Assembly (NCBI RefSeq): GCF_002432125.1
Contig: NZ_DJFS01000063.1
Span: 1-21,519, forward strand
Source of the DNA: Brevundimonas sp. UBA5866
Lineage (GTDB): Bacteria; Pseudomonadota; Alphaproteobacteria; Caulobacterales; Caulobacteraceae
Length of the DNA stretch: 21,519 bases
Direction: 5' to 3'
Position numbers and translations under genes: made by a program. The notes below the pieces were generated by a model, which saw only the letters and a list, made by a program, of their open reading frames with translations, did no database searches and was not told the DNA's origin. Shown one piece after another: positions 8,045 through 15,094 of this stretch; positions within the stretch are counted from its first letter, which is position 1; every line of letters starts with the position of its first letter.

Positions 8045-8782
8045 CTATTGACCCACGGATTCAGGCTGCGGAGCGGTGTCCTGACCCGGCTCGGCGTTGG
8101 AGCGTTCCAGCCTGTAGCCATAGCTGTATACCGGAGTCAGGCGGTATCCCTGCTGGGGGCGCAGGTTCAGCTTGCTGCGGACACGCGAGATATGCATGTC
8201 CAGCGAGCGGCTGTTCAGGTGCGGTTCGTTGCCCCAGATGGTTTCCAGCAGATAGGTCCGCGACAGGGCGCGGTGCAGGTTGCGGAACAGAAGGCGGGCC
8301 AGCGCGAATTCCTTGGGGGTCATGGTGATGCTGACACCGTCGCGCACGACCGTGGTTGTGCTGACGTTGAAGACGATGTCGTCATAGACCTCGCGCTCGG
8401 CGGGCGAAGCCACATGTTCATACGCACGGCGCAGAAGGGCACGGATGCGCGCCTCCAGCACCATCGGCGAAATCGGTTTGGCCAGATAGTCGTCCGCACC
8501 GGCATTCAGGGCGGCCACTATATCGTCGTCCTCGACGCGGCTGGTCACCAACAGCATTGGCGGCGGCGGCGTCAGGTTTGCACGCACCCAACCTACAATC
8601 TCGATGCCCGAGCGGTCCGGCAGGTTCCAGTCTACGATCAGTAGATCGAAGGTGTCGCGGCGCAGGGCCGAGATGAGAGCATGACCACGCGAAAAAGTGG
8701 AGGGCCGATAACCGGCCTTTTCCACGATTTGAGAAATCGCCTGAAGTTGGACCTGATCATCGTCGAGGACCGCGATTTTCAT
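8045..8782 (-). CDS. OmpR-family response regulator
   Basis: This is a cytoplasmic DNA-binding response regulator of 245 residues. The receiver domain (1-120) has the acidic pocket DDD (7-9), the phospho-acceptor Asp51 in LLIVDWNLPD, Thr80 and Lys102 in LAKPIS. A winged-helix domain (about 128-227) has the typical MTPKEFALARLLF and SRSLDMHISRVRSKL recognition helix region, then GYRLTPVYSYGYRL. A Pro/Gln-rich tail (228-245) follows. It is the first gene of a three-gene minus-strand unit with the LysM-FecR protein and the CHASE2 kinase, so the kinase is its probable partner. The ATG at 8782 starts at the conserved beginning of the receiver domain. The target genes are not evident from sequence. 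Confidence 0.95.
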   Translation of the reverse strand: MKIAVLDDDQVQLQAISQIVEKAGYRPSTFSRGHALISALRRDTFDLLIVDWNLPDRSGIEIVGWVRANLTPPPPMLLVTSRVEDDDIVAALNAGADDYLAKPISPMVLEARIRALLRRAYEHVASPAEREVYDDIVFNVSTTTVVRDGVSITMTPKEFALARLLFRNLHRALSRTYLLETIWGNEPHLNSRSLDMHISRVRSKLNLRPQQGYRLTPVYSYGYRLERSNAEPGQDTAPQPESVGQ

Positions 8783-8884
8783 ATGTATCTGCTCTCAGCG
8801 TCAGTGGGGGGATGCCAATATAACGGTTTGAGAGAGTAGTAGTGCCTAACAGAAACGGTAAATTGTAAATTTAAGTTTGGTCGA
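8783..8884 (-). promoter_or_regulatory. Upstream region of the response regulator operon
   Basis: This 102-bp gap separates the lpxK stop from the response regulator start. It is much richer in A and T than its flanks and contains no hairpin followed by a T tract. Either lpxK transcripts run into the regulator operon or termination is factor-dependent. It includes a 7-bp tandem repeat (8858-8871), the 10-mer GTGCCTAACA (8842-8851) shared with the region before the lipoprotein at 3801, and a TATATT element at 8822-8817 on the minus strand without a good -35 partner. Confidence 0.45.
8858..8871. repeat. Tandem direct repeat GTAAATT x2
   Basis: GTAAATT occurs twice head to tail with no gap, about 75 bp upstream of the response regulator start. 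OmpR-family regulators usually bind direct repeats, so this is a candidate self-regulation site, although the 7-bp period is shorter than the usual 10-11 bp. Inference only. Confidence 0.4.
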
Positions 8885-9889
8885 TCACGTTCTTGAAATC
8901 AGCCAATCGGTGAATACGGCCTCATTGTCGAAGCGTGCATGTACCGGCCAAGCTTGAATATTCGTACGTCTTTCGGGGGCAAGACGGACCCAGTCCTTTT
9001 CGGTGGTGACCAGACCGGCGTCAAACAGCTTGGCGCGCTCCAGCAGGAATTCATGCTGGTCATCGCTCAGTACGGCGTGATCGGCCAGCGGGACAAAATC
9101 CTTTAGATCACAACCTGCTGCGATCAGTGAACGCTCAACCTTCCACGGCTTGGCAATGCCTGCAAAGCCGACCTGGGGGCCGGGTGGCGGCGGCGCGGCA
9201 GGCCTGAGACGCGCGGTGAATACCGGCAGATCGCCAAAGACCTCGACCAGTTCGGCGTCGGCACTGTCCATGTCTGTAGGCAGCAGGATGATGACACCGT
9301 CCGCACGAGCCAGACCGGCCGCCAGCGGTTCACGCATGGGACCGGAAGGGAAGACAGAGCCATCGCCAAACGGCCATTCGTCATTGCGGGTTTCCCCGTC
9401 CACGATGACGAGACTGACGGTCTTTTGCAGGGACGGGTTCTGGTGCCCGTCATCCAGCACGATGGCGTCGGCCCCTGCTTCGACTGCGGCGCGTGCACCG
9501 GCGGCCCGGTCGCGGCTGATGATGGCCATGCCGTCCCGGGCCAGCATCAGGGGCTCATCACCCACATCGTTTGCCGAATGGACAGCAGGGTCCACGGTTA
9601 CGGGGCCTTCCAGCCTGCCGCCATAGCCACGGGACAAGGCCGCCGGATTGCCGCCTCGTTCACGCAGCAGCCGCAGGATTTCCCGCGCCACGGGCGTCTT
9701 GCCCGATCCGCCCACCGTGACATTGCCCACCGATATGACCGGTATGCCGGGGGCATATCCCGTTGTGCGGGCGATCCTGCGGGCCGTCACAGCGGACCAG
9801 ATCCACGACAGGGGCTTCAGGGCCATGCGGGTGACGGGCGCGTGGTTGCGGTCGCGGGTGTACCACCAGCGCGGCGTATTGAGCTTCAT
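8885..9889 (-). CDS. lpxK: Tetraacyldisaccharide 4'-kinase
   Basis: LpxK phosphorylates the 4' position of the tetraacyl-disaccharide 1-phosphate lipid A precursor at the inner face of the cytoplasmic membrane, the sixth step of the Raetz pathway. The ATG at 9889 overlaps the waaA stop as ATGA and gives 334 residues, a normal LpxK length. An earlier in-frame start at 9949 would lie inside waaA. An N-terminal segment (LSWIWSAVTARRIA, about 27-40) is the membrane-associating helix. The P-loop is GNVTVGGSGKTPVA (about 55-68), followed by SRGYGGR, GDEPLMLAR and LDDGHQN (about 145-151), which carries the catalytic Asp region. The identification is secure and the gene is the last of the lipid A unit. 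Confidence 0.97.
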   Translation of the reverse strand: MKLNTPRWWYTRDRNHAPVTRMALKPLSWIWSAVTARRIARTTGYAPGIPVISVGNVTVGGSGKTPVAREILRLLRERGGNPAALSRGYGGRLEGPVTVDPAVHSANDVGDEPLMLARDGMAIISRDRAAGARAAVEAGADAIVLDDGHQNPSLQKTVSLVIVDGETRNDEWPFGDGSVFPSGPMREPLAAGLARADGVIILLPTDMDSADAELVEVFGDLPVFTARLRPAAPPPPGPQVGFAGIAKPWKVERSLIAAGCDLKDFVPLADHAVLSDDQHEFLLERAKLFDAGLVTTEKDWVRLAPERRTNIQAWPVHARFDNEAVFTDWLISRT

Positions 9890-11196
9890 CGCGGGCGTCT
9901 CCGCTCCGGTTTGGGGGCGGGGGGAAGGTGGGTCTGCAATGTGGCCCACAGGCGGTCCAGACCGGCCGCGGCCTCGTTGGCGGCCCTGCGGGCGCGTTCG
10001 CCCATGTTGCGGGCCGCGTCCGGATTATCCAACAGGGGCAGGATCAGGTCGCGCAACTCATCGGGGGCCAGAACACTGACCAGGCCCCCGGACTGTTTGA
10101 GTATGCGGTTGACCTGCTGCCAGTTGGCGGCGTCGGGTCCGCTGAAGGTCGGTTTGCCGAGGCGGGCCGGCTCAAGCGGATTGTGGCCCCCCACGCTGCC
10201 GCCACTGAGGGCGGGCGCGAACGAACCGCCCAGCACGACAACATCGGCCAGACGCATGAACAGCCCCAGTTCGCCCAGGGTGTCGGCCAGATAGATCTGG
10301 ATACCGTCTTCGATATCGCCGCCCACGCTTCGGCGCGTCAGTTTCCAGCCATCCAGTTCAAGCTCTTCGACAATGCCGCTGGCGCGTTCGGGATGGCGCG
10401 GCACGACAATCATCAGAAGACGCGGAGCGAGCCCCTTGAGCGCCTTGGCCAGAGCGCGTTCCTCGTTCTCGTGGGTCGAGGCGATGACGATGACCGGCCG
10501 GTCGCCGATCAGCCCTGACAGACGCGAGAACTCCGCACGGTCATAGGGCAGGGGCTCTCCAGACAGTTTGAGATTGACCATGCCGTCCACGCGGGCACCC
10601 AGAGCGACCAGACGATCCTTGCCTTCCTGATCCTGAGGCCAGACATGGTCGAAGGCCGCCATCAGACTGCGGGCCATAGACGGCGCTTTTTGCCAGCCTT
10701 CGTAGGTGCGGGTGGTGATACGGGCGCTGACCAGAGCCAGCGGAATACGCCGCTCACGGCAAGCCGAGATCAGATTGGGCCACAGCTCGCTTTCGACAAA
10801 AATGCCGAGGTCCGGCTTCCAGTGATCCAGAAACAGACGCACTGCCGAGGGCGTATCGACGGGTGCAAACTGGTGGATGACCCCTTCGGCCAGTCGCGGG
10901 GCCAATACCTCTGCAGAGGTCAGGGTTCCGGTGGTCACAAGGACGGTGACATCCGGACGGTCCTTGCGGATGCGTTCGGCCAGCGGAAGGATGGACAGGG
11001 CCTCGCCGACGCTGACGCCGTGGATCCAGACCAGAGGACCGGATGGGCGCGGGCAACCGGCGATGCCCAGACGCTCGTCCACGCGGGCAGGGTGCTCCTT
11101 GCCCTTGCGGACGCGGGCATCCAGCATGCGCGGGGCCATCGGTTCCAGAACCCTGGTGGCCAGCCGGTAGGCGATGAGTGCGGGACTGAAGCTCAC
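9886..11196 (-). CDS. waaA: 3-deoxy-D-manno-octulosonic acid (Kdo) transferase
   Basis: WaaA (KdtA) adds Kdo to the lipid A precursor (lipid IVA), using CMP-Kdo, at the inner membrane. The 436-residue protein has an N-terminal membrane-associated segment. The GT30 motif VWIHGVSVGEALS (about 56-68) follows, in which Glu65 is the expected catalytic base. It is followed by VLVTTGTLTSAEVLAPRL, FVESELWPNL and the C-terminal nucleotide-sugar site (SFAPALSGGSVGGHNPLEPA). The start codon is GTG at 11196, 2 nt after the stop of the DUF374 gene, and the stop overlaps the lpxK start. The number of Kdo residues added cannot be read from sequence. The gene belongs to the msbA-DUF374-waaA-lpxK unit. Confidence 0.97.
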   Translation of the reverse strand: MSFSPALIAYRLATRVLEPMAPRMLDARVRKGKEHPARVDERLGIAGCPRPSGPLVWIHGVSVGEALSILPLAERIRKDRPDVTVLVTTGTLTSAEVLAPRLAEGVIHQFAPVDTPSAVRLFLDHWKPDLGIFVESELWPNLISACRERRIPLALVSARITTRTYEGWQKAPSMARSLMAAFDHVWPQDQEGKDRLVALGARVDGMVNLKLSGEPLPYDRAEFSRLSGLIGDRPVIVIASTHENEERALAKALKGLAPRLLMIVVPRHPERASGIVEELELDGWKLTRRSVGGDIEDGIQIYLADTLGELGLFMRLADVVVLGGSFAPALSGGSVGGHNPLEPARLGKPTFSGPDAANWQQVNRILKQSGGLVSVLAPDELRDLILPLLDNPDAARNMGERARRAANEAAAGLDRLWATLQTHLPPAPKPERRRPR

Positions 11197-11198
11197 GG

Positions 11199-11891
11199 TC
11201 AGACGCGCTCTAATCCGGTGATTTCATCAGCGCGGGCTTCGGCCGCGGTCAGCCGCTCGGTCCAGGCCTCAGCCACTTCGGTGACGTCTCCGTTTTCCGG
11301 GAAATCCGCGCGGTCCCATACAATGGCCCCCTTGGCGAAGGGCAGTGGGATAAGGGCGCGGTCCCAGCTTTTCAAACGGATGGCGGGCTTTACCGATGCG
11401 CCGAGGATCAGCACCGGCACACCCGACATACGGGCCATAACCGGCAGTCCTTCGGCCATCTGGCGCGCCGGTCCGCGCGGACCATCAGGCGTGATGGCCA
11501 GTCCGCCGCCGGATTTCAGATATTTCAGACCGTCGCGCAGGGCCTGGGTACCGCCCTTCGAGGCCTCGCGCTTGTCCTTGTTGGAGGACGAGCCGCGCAC
11601 GGCAGGGATGCCCAGTCGGGCTACGGCCTTGGCGATGAACTCGCCGTCGGCGGACAGCGAGATCATGGCGCGCGGGGGCTGGGCCCGATCCATCGGCCAC
11701 GAGGCGGCGGCGATGCCAAGGCGTGAGTGCCAGAAGGCAATCAAGACGCCCTTGTTCTTTTGCGCCCATACCGCCTCGGCCACCTGCTCGTTCTCGTGGG
11801 TCCAACGGGTGGTGGCGAAGCAAAAACGCAGCCATTCCGAAAAGAGGAAGGCGATACTGCGCTGTATGACGGGGTTACGAAGCGGTCTCAT
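11199..11891 (-). CDS. DUF374 lysophospholipid acyltransferase-like protein
   Basis: The 230-residue protein belongs to the DUF374 family, related to LPLAT acyltransferases. Visible hallmarks are LIAFWHSRLG (about 50-59, with a conserved His55), MISLSADGEFIAKAVARLGI, RGSSSNKDKREASKGG and LAITPDGPRGPARQ. No classical HX4D box is present, which is a DUF374 trait. Its constant place between msbA and waaA in alphaproteobacteria suggests a role in lipid A or lipopolysaccharide assembly, possibly in fatty-acid transfer, but the substrate is not established here. The ATG at 11891 overlaps the msbA stop (ATGA), and the gene ends 2 nt before waaA. Confidence 0.88.
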   Translation of the reverse strand: MRPLRNPVIQRSIAFLFSEWLRFCFATTRWTHENEQVAEAVWAQKNKGVLIAFWHSRLGIAAASWPMDRAQPPRAMISLSADGEFIAKAVARLGIPAVRGSSSNKDKREASKGGTQALRDGLKYLKSGGGLAITPDGPRGPARQMAEGLPVMARMSGVPVLILGASVKPAIRLKSWDRALIPLPFAKGAIVWDRADFPENGDVTEVAEAWTERLTAAEARADEITGLERV

Positions 11892-13741
11892 GCGCCGGTC
11901 TCGTCAGGCAGCAGGGACGGGGCATAGGTATCCAGCGATTGCTGGCGGGCCAGACGGGCATACAGGCCGCCATGATCGATCAACGCGTCGTGGGTGCCCT
12001 GTTCGATGATCTCGCCTGCCGAAATCACATAGATGCGGTCGGCGTTGCGCACGGTCGAAAGGCGGTGGGCGATCATCAGGGTGGCGCGGCCTTCCATAAG
12101 GCGGTCCAGCGCCTGTTGGACCAGGGCCTCGCTTTCGGTGTCCAGCGCGCTGGTCGCTTCGTCCAGCAGCAGGATGGGCGCGTTCTTCAGGAAGGCGCGG
12201 GCGATGGCGATACGCTGGCGCTGGCCACCGGACAGGCGGGCACCGGCCTCGCCCACGCGGGTCTGGTAGCCATTGGGCAGGGCCGAGATAAAGTCGTGCG
12301 CGGCAGCGGCGCGGGCGGCCTCGATGATCTGCTCTTCGGTGGCGTTCTCGCGGCCATAGGCGATGTTGGCGGCGATGGTGTCATCGAACAGGAAGGGTTC
12401 CTGCGTCACCAGAGCGATATGGTCACGCAGGGACGACAGGCTTAGGTCGCGCAGGTCGATACCGTTGGCCGTGATGCGTCCGCCCGTGACGTCATAGAAA
12501 CGCGGCAGCAGGCTGAGGATGGTGGACTTGCCACCGCCGGACGGGCCGACAAGGGCAACCGTCTCGCCGGGCGAAACCTGAAGGTTCACACCGCGCAGGG
12601 TCGGCACTTCGCCCGTGGCGGTGCGATAGGCAAAGGAGACGTCCTCGAAAACGATCTCGACCGGACCGGGGGCGAGGGTAGCCGGATTGGACTGTTCGCG
12701 GATTTCCGGCTGGATATCGAGGGCTTGGAACAGGCGGCGCGCCGCTGTCATGCCTTCGGACATGACGGTGGTCAGGTTGGAGAGCTGGCGCAGGGACTGG
12801 CCCGCCAGCATCAGCATGCCGATGAAGGCGGCAAATCCACCGACCGACATCTGGCCCTTGCTGGCGCTCCAGCCGGCATAGCCGATCACGGCGGCGACGA
12901 TGGAATAGGCGATGATGTCGGAGGCTGGCCCGGCATAGGCGCGGCTGTCGGCACCCTTGATGACGTGACGCTGGCGGCGGTCGATGACGGTGGCGACATT
13001 GGCCTCTTCGGCGCTTTCGCGGTTCTCGATCTTGATGACGCGCACGCCGTCGAGGTTTTCCATCAGGGCCGAGGACAGAACCTCGGTTTCGGCCATTGCG
13101 CCCTTGGCAGCCTTACGGGATTTCTTGCCGAACTTGCGCATCACCAGGGTGACAGCCGGTACGCCCAGCAGAACGATCAGTGTCAGCGGCAGGTCGATGA
13201 AGCCCATCGCCACCATCACCCCGACGACGATCAGCACGTTCTGGGTATAGTTGACGATGCCGTTGGTGAAGGCTTCGCGCACAAGGTTGGCGTCGAACAG
13301 GACCGACGAGACGAAGGTGCCGGAATGCTGGTTGCGCAGACGCGACAGGTCGGCGTTGATCATGCGCGAGAACAGCTGCTTCTGGATGTCGCCGACAATG
13401 CCGTGGCCCAGACGGTTCACCAGGGCGGCTTGCCCTGCCATCGTCAGGGAGCGGGCAATCGAAATGGCAATGATCACGCCCGGGACGAGTGCGATCAGCC
13501 ATTGGGGCTGAACCGTGAAGAAGTGCAGAAAGCGTACAGGCCCCTGATGGGGCTGGAACAGCAGATCGATGGCCGGTTCAAGGAAACGCAGCAGTCCTGC
13601 CGTCAGCCCGCCTGCGCAGACAGCCAGGGCGATCGAGGAAAAGAACGCAACCCTGTGATGCGAGAGATAGTCGCGCCACAGGCGCCTCAGCAGTTGCCCC
13701 AGGGGCTGTGGGGTATCGGTCTGGTCTGCGGGGCTGTTCAT
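11888..13741 (-). CDS. msbA: Lipid A exporter-type ABC transporter (permease-ATPase fusion)
   Basis: This 617-residue half-transporter would flip lipid A-core or phospholipid across the inner membrane as a homodimer. The N-terminal membrane domain (about 30-330) contains about six helices. The ATPase domain has Walker A GPSGGGKST (399-407), the Q-loop Gln447 in VTQEP, the ABC signature LSGGQRQRIAIARA (503-516), Walker B ILLLDE (523-528) and an H-loop His in MIAHRLST. It heads the minus-strand unit with DUF374, waaA and lpxK, which supports msbA over other exporters of this type. The ATG at 13741 is 103 bp from the divergent tyrosine-phosphatase-like gene, so a shared control region is likely. 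Substrate is inferred from context. Confidence 0.9.
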   Translation of the reverse strand: MNSPADQTDTPQPLGQLLRRLWRDYLSHHRVAFFSSIALAVCAGGLTAGLLRFLEPAIDLLFQPHQGPVRFLHFFTVQPQWLIALVPGVIIAISIARSLTMAGQAALVNRLGHGIVGDIQKQLFSRMINADLSRLRNQHSGTFVSSVLFDANLVREAFTNGIVNYTQNVLIVVGVMVAMGFIDLPLTLIVLLGVPAVTLVMRKFGKKSRKAAKGAMAETEVLSSALMENLDGVRVIKIENRESAEEANVATVIDRRQRHVIKGADSRAYAGPASDIIAYSIVAAVIGYAGWSASKGQMSVGGFAAFIGMLMLAGQSLRQLSNLTTVMSEGMTAARRLFQALDIQPEIREQSNPATLAPGPVEIVFEDVSFAYRTATGEVPTLRGVNLQVSPGETVALVGPSGGGKSTILSLLPRFYDVTGGRITANGIDLRDLSLSSLRDHIALVTQEPFLFDDTIAANIAYGRENATEEQIIEAARAAAAHDFISALPNGYQTRVGEAGARLSGGQRQRIAIARAFLKNAPILLLDEATSALDTESEALVQQALDRLMEGRATLMIAHRLSTVRNADRIYVISAGEIIEQGTHDALIDHGGLYARLARQQSLDTYAPSLLPDETGA

Positions 13742-13844
13742 TATACTTCGGTCGGACGGTAAAGGCTGTGAGTCAAGCGCCTTGGCTTGCAGGGCGGAAC
13801 ATGGAAAGAGTGACCGAAGCGTTCGTTAAGGTTATCTGACGCTT
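13742..13844. promoter_or_regulatory. Divergent control region of msbA operon and phosphatase gene
   Basis: This 103-bp gap separates the two divergent genes. It contains a GANTC site (GAGTC, 13770-13774), the small hairpin CAAGC/GCTTG (13774-13789), and an 8-bp inverted repeat (CTTCGGTC 13746-13753, GACCGAAG 13812-13819) whose arms sit near the two start codons. No textbook -10/-35 pair was found. Confidence 0.45.
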
Positions 13845-14510
13845 ATGTCGTTTCCCGATCTGTCCTCGCCTTATGGCCGATTCAAGGTCTTGTGGTCCTA
13901 TTTCTGGGGCGACCACGCCTTTCTGCGTACAAGCTTCACAAATGCCCACTGGGTTGATGCACAGATGGTACGGTCCAACCAGCCGTCGCCGCGTCAACTG
14001 GCGTGGTGGAAGAGACAGGGTATCCGCACGGTCATAAACCTGAGAGGCCCGCGCAATGAGCCTTATTACTGGCTGGAGAAAGACGCCTGCCAGAAGCTGG
14101 GCCTGACCCTGATCAATGCGCCGCTTGATTCACGCGATGCCCCGACGCCGGAAAGGATCATCCAGGCCAAGCACCTCTTCGAGACGATCGAATATCCGGT
14201 GCTGATCCACTGCAAGTCGGGTGCGGACCGCGTGGGCCTGATGGCGGCGCTGTACCGCTATTTCCATCTTGGACAGCCGATGTCTGTCGCCAAGTCCGAG
14301 CTGGGACGGCGGACCCTGCACAACCGCGAGGGAAAGACCGGGGTGCTGGACATGGTGCTGGAAACCTATGTCAGCGAGGCCGAGTCCAAGGGAATAGACC
14401 TGATCAGCTGGATGTACAGCGATGCCTATGACGCGGACAGTATGACCCGGACCTTCCGCTCCAAATGGTGGGGCGATCTTCTGGTCGAGCGGATACTCTG
14501 CCGCGAGTGA
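13845..14510 (+). CDS. Tyrosine-phosphatase-like protein, possible CtpA-type lipid A phosphatase
   Basis: The 221-residue protein carries the cysteine-based phosphatase signature HCKSGADR (122-129), with nucleophile Cys123 and phosphate-binding Arg129. A possible general acid is Asp95 or Asp98 in PLDSRDAP. The block IRTVINLRGPRNEPYY (about 60-75) is typical of this dual-specificity-like family. Basic and aromatic stretches at both ends could bind a membrane, but there is no clear signal peptide. It sits opposite the lipid A genes. From memory, Caulobacter crescentus CtpA is a tyrosine phosphatase homologue required for normal lipid A and outer membrane integrity. Orthology here is inferred from motif and place. 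The ATG at 13845 has AAGG upstream, and the stop abuts the stop of the next minus-strand gene. Confidence 0.85.
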   Translation: MSFPDLSSPYGRFKVLWSYFWGDHAFLRTSFTNAHWVDAQMVRSNQPSPRQLAWWKRQGIRTVINLRGPRNEPYYWLEKDACQKLGLTLINAPLDSRDAPTPERIIQAKHLFETIEYPVLIHCKSGADRVGLMAALYRYFHLGQPMSVAKSELGRRTLHNREGKTGVLDMVLETYVSEAESKGIDLISWMYSDAYDADSMTRTFRSKWWGDLLVERILCRE

Positions 14511-14732
14511 TCAGTCCCAGGGGCCGTTTTCCCCATCGGTCGGGGGCGGTGTCTGCGGCGCCGAGTTCCGGGCGCGTTCGGCGTCGATCCGTTCCTGCCG
14601 CTCCAGAAGCTTTTGGTTCAAGGCTTCGTCAGAGGCGCGCTTGGCCAGCAGGGAACGGGTCCAGAGCACCAGCACCAGCAACAGCGACACGATACCGGCA
14701 ATGGCTTCGCCGCCTAGAGGGGGCATGTTCAT
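14511..14732 (-). CDS. Small single-span membrane protein
   Basis: This 73-residue protein has a good case for being real: a perfect AAGGAGG ribosome binding site (14745-14739) lies 6 nt before the ATG at 14732, and the product looks coherent. Residues 12-26 form one membrane helix (AIAGIVSLLLVLVLW), followed by a charged, coiled-coil-like segment (about 31-55, ending ERARNS) and a Pro-rich tail. It is probably anchored in the inner membrane with the helical part in the cytoplasm, although topology is uncertain. No family was recognised. It is downstream of DUF4170 and convergent with the phosphatase gene. It might associate with the lipid A machinery, but only its position suggests that. Confidence 0.75.
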   Translation of the reverse strand: MNMPPLGGEAIAGIVSLLLVLVLWTRSLLAKRASDEALNQKLLERQERIDAERARNSAPQTPPPTDGENGPWD

Positions 14733-14769
14733 GATGGGCCTCCTTGCCGTTCAAAGACCCACCATACGT

Positions 14770-14805
14770 CAAGGGCGGCTGAAGCCCTAGCCCCAGCCGC
14801 CCTTG
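14770..14805 (-). terminator. Long perfect hairpin between DUF4170 and the small membrane protein
   Basis: A perfect 12-bp inverted repeat (CAAGGGCGGCTG at 14770-14781, CAGCCGCCCTTG at 14794-14805) encloses a 12-nt loop. It starts 24 nt after the DUF4170 stop. There is no T tract on either side, so it may be a weak terminator, an RNA-stabilising hairpin or a processing site. Confidence 0.5.
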
Positions 14806-14828
14806 TCAGGATCAGTTCTGATCGTTGC

Positions 14829-15065
14829 TTATGCGTCGCCGCGCGGATCGATCAGCTTGTGCGCGTGCAGGATGAAGAAACGCATGTGGGCGTTGTCGAC
14901 GGTGGCCTGGGCGCGAGCCTTCCAGGCGGCCTTGGCTTCTTCGTACGAACCGAAAGCGCCGACGAACTCGACTTCCTTCAGGTCGCGGAAGGTCGGCTCC
15001 GACGGGTGACGCATTTCGCCACCGATGACGAGGTGAAGCAGTTGAGTTTCGAGCTTGTCAGCCAT
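14829..15065 (-). CDS. DUF4170 family protein
   Basis: This 78-residue protein matches the DUF4170 family, with the core MADKLETQLLHLVIGGEM, then FVGAFGSYEEAKAAWKARAQ and TVDNAHMRFFILHAHKL. Its function is unknown. The ATG at 15065 gives the normal family length, while an upstream frame extension to 15161 would overlap the preceding gene. It lies 29 nt after the cysQ-like gene on the same strand. In many alphaproteobacteria DUF4170 lies between that phosphatase and the lipid A genes, so the position here is conserved. A cytoplasmic location is expected because no signal or membrane segment is seen. Confidence 0.88.
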   Translation of the reverse strand: MADKLETQLLHLVIGGEMRHPSEPTFRDLKEVEFVGAFGSYEEAKAAWKARAQATVDNAHMRFFILHAHKLIDPRGDA

Positions 15066-15094
15066 GGAGAGGGGCCCATTGCACAGGAGAGGGG

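Noticed and set aside
10645..12009. 454-codon plus-strand open frame
   Set aside because: It runs opposite waaA, DUF374 and the end of msbA, three well-supported genes, and shows no domain pattern.
12725..13762. 345-codon plus-strand open frame
   Set aside because: It is antisense to msbA. The His/Asp/Gly-rich translation is typical of shadow frames.
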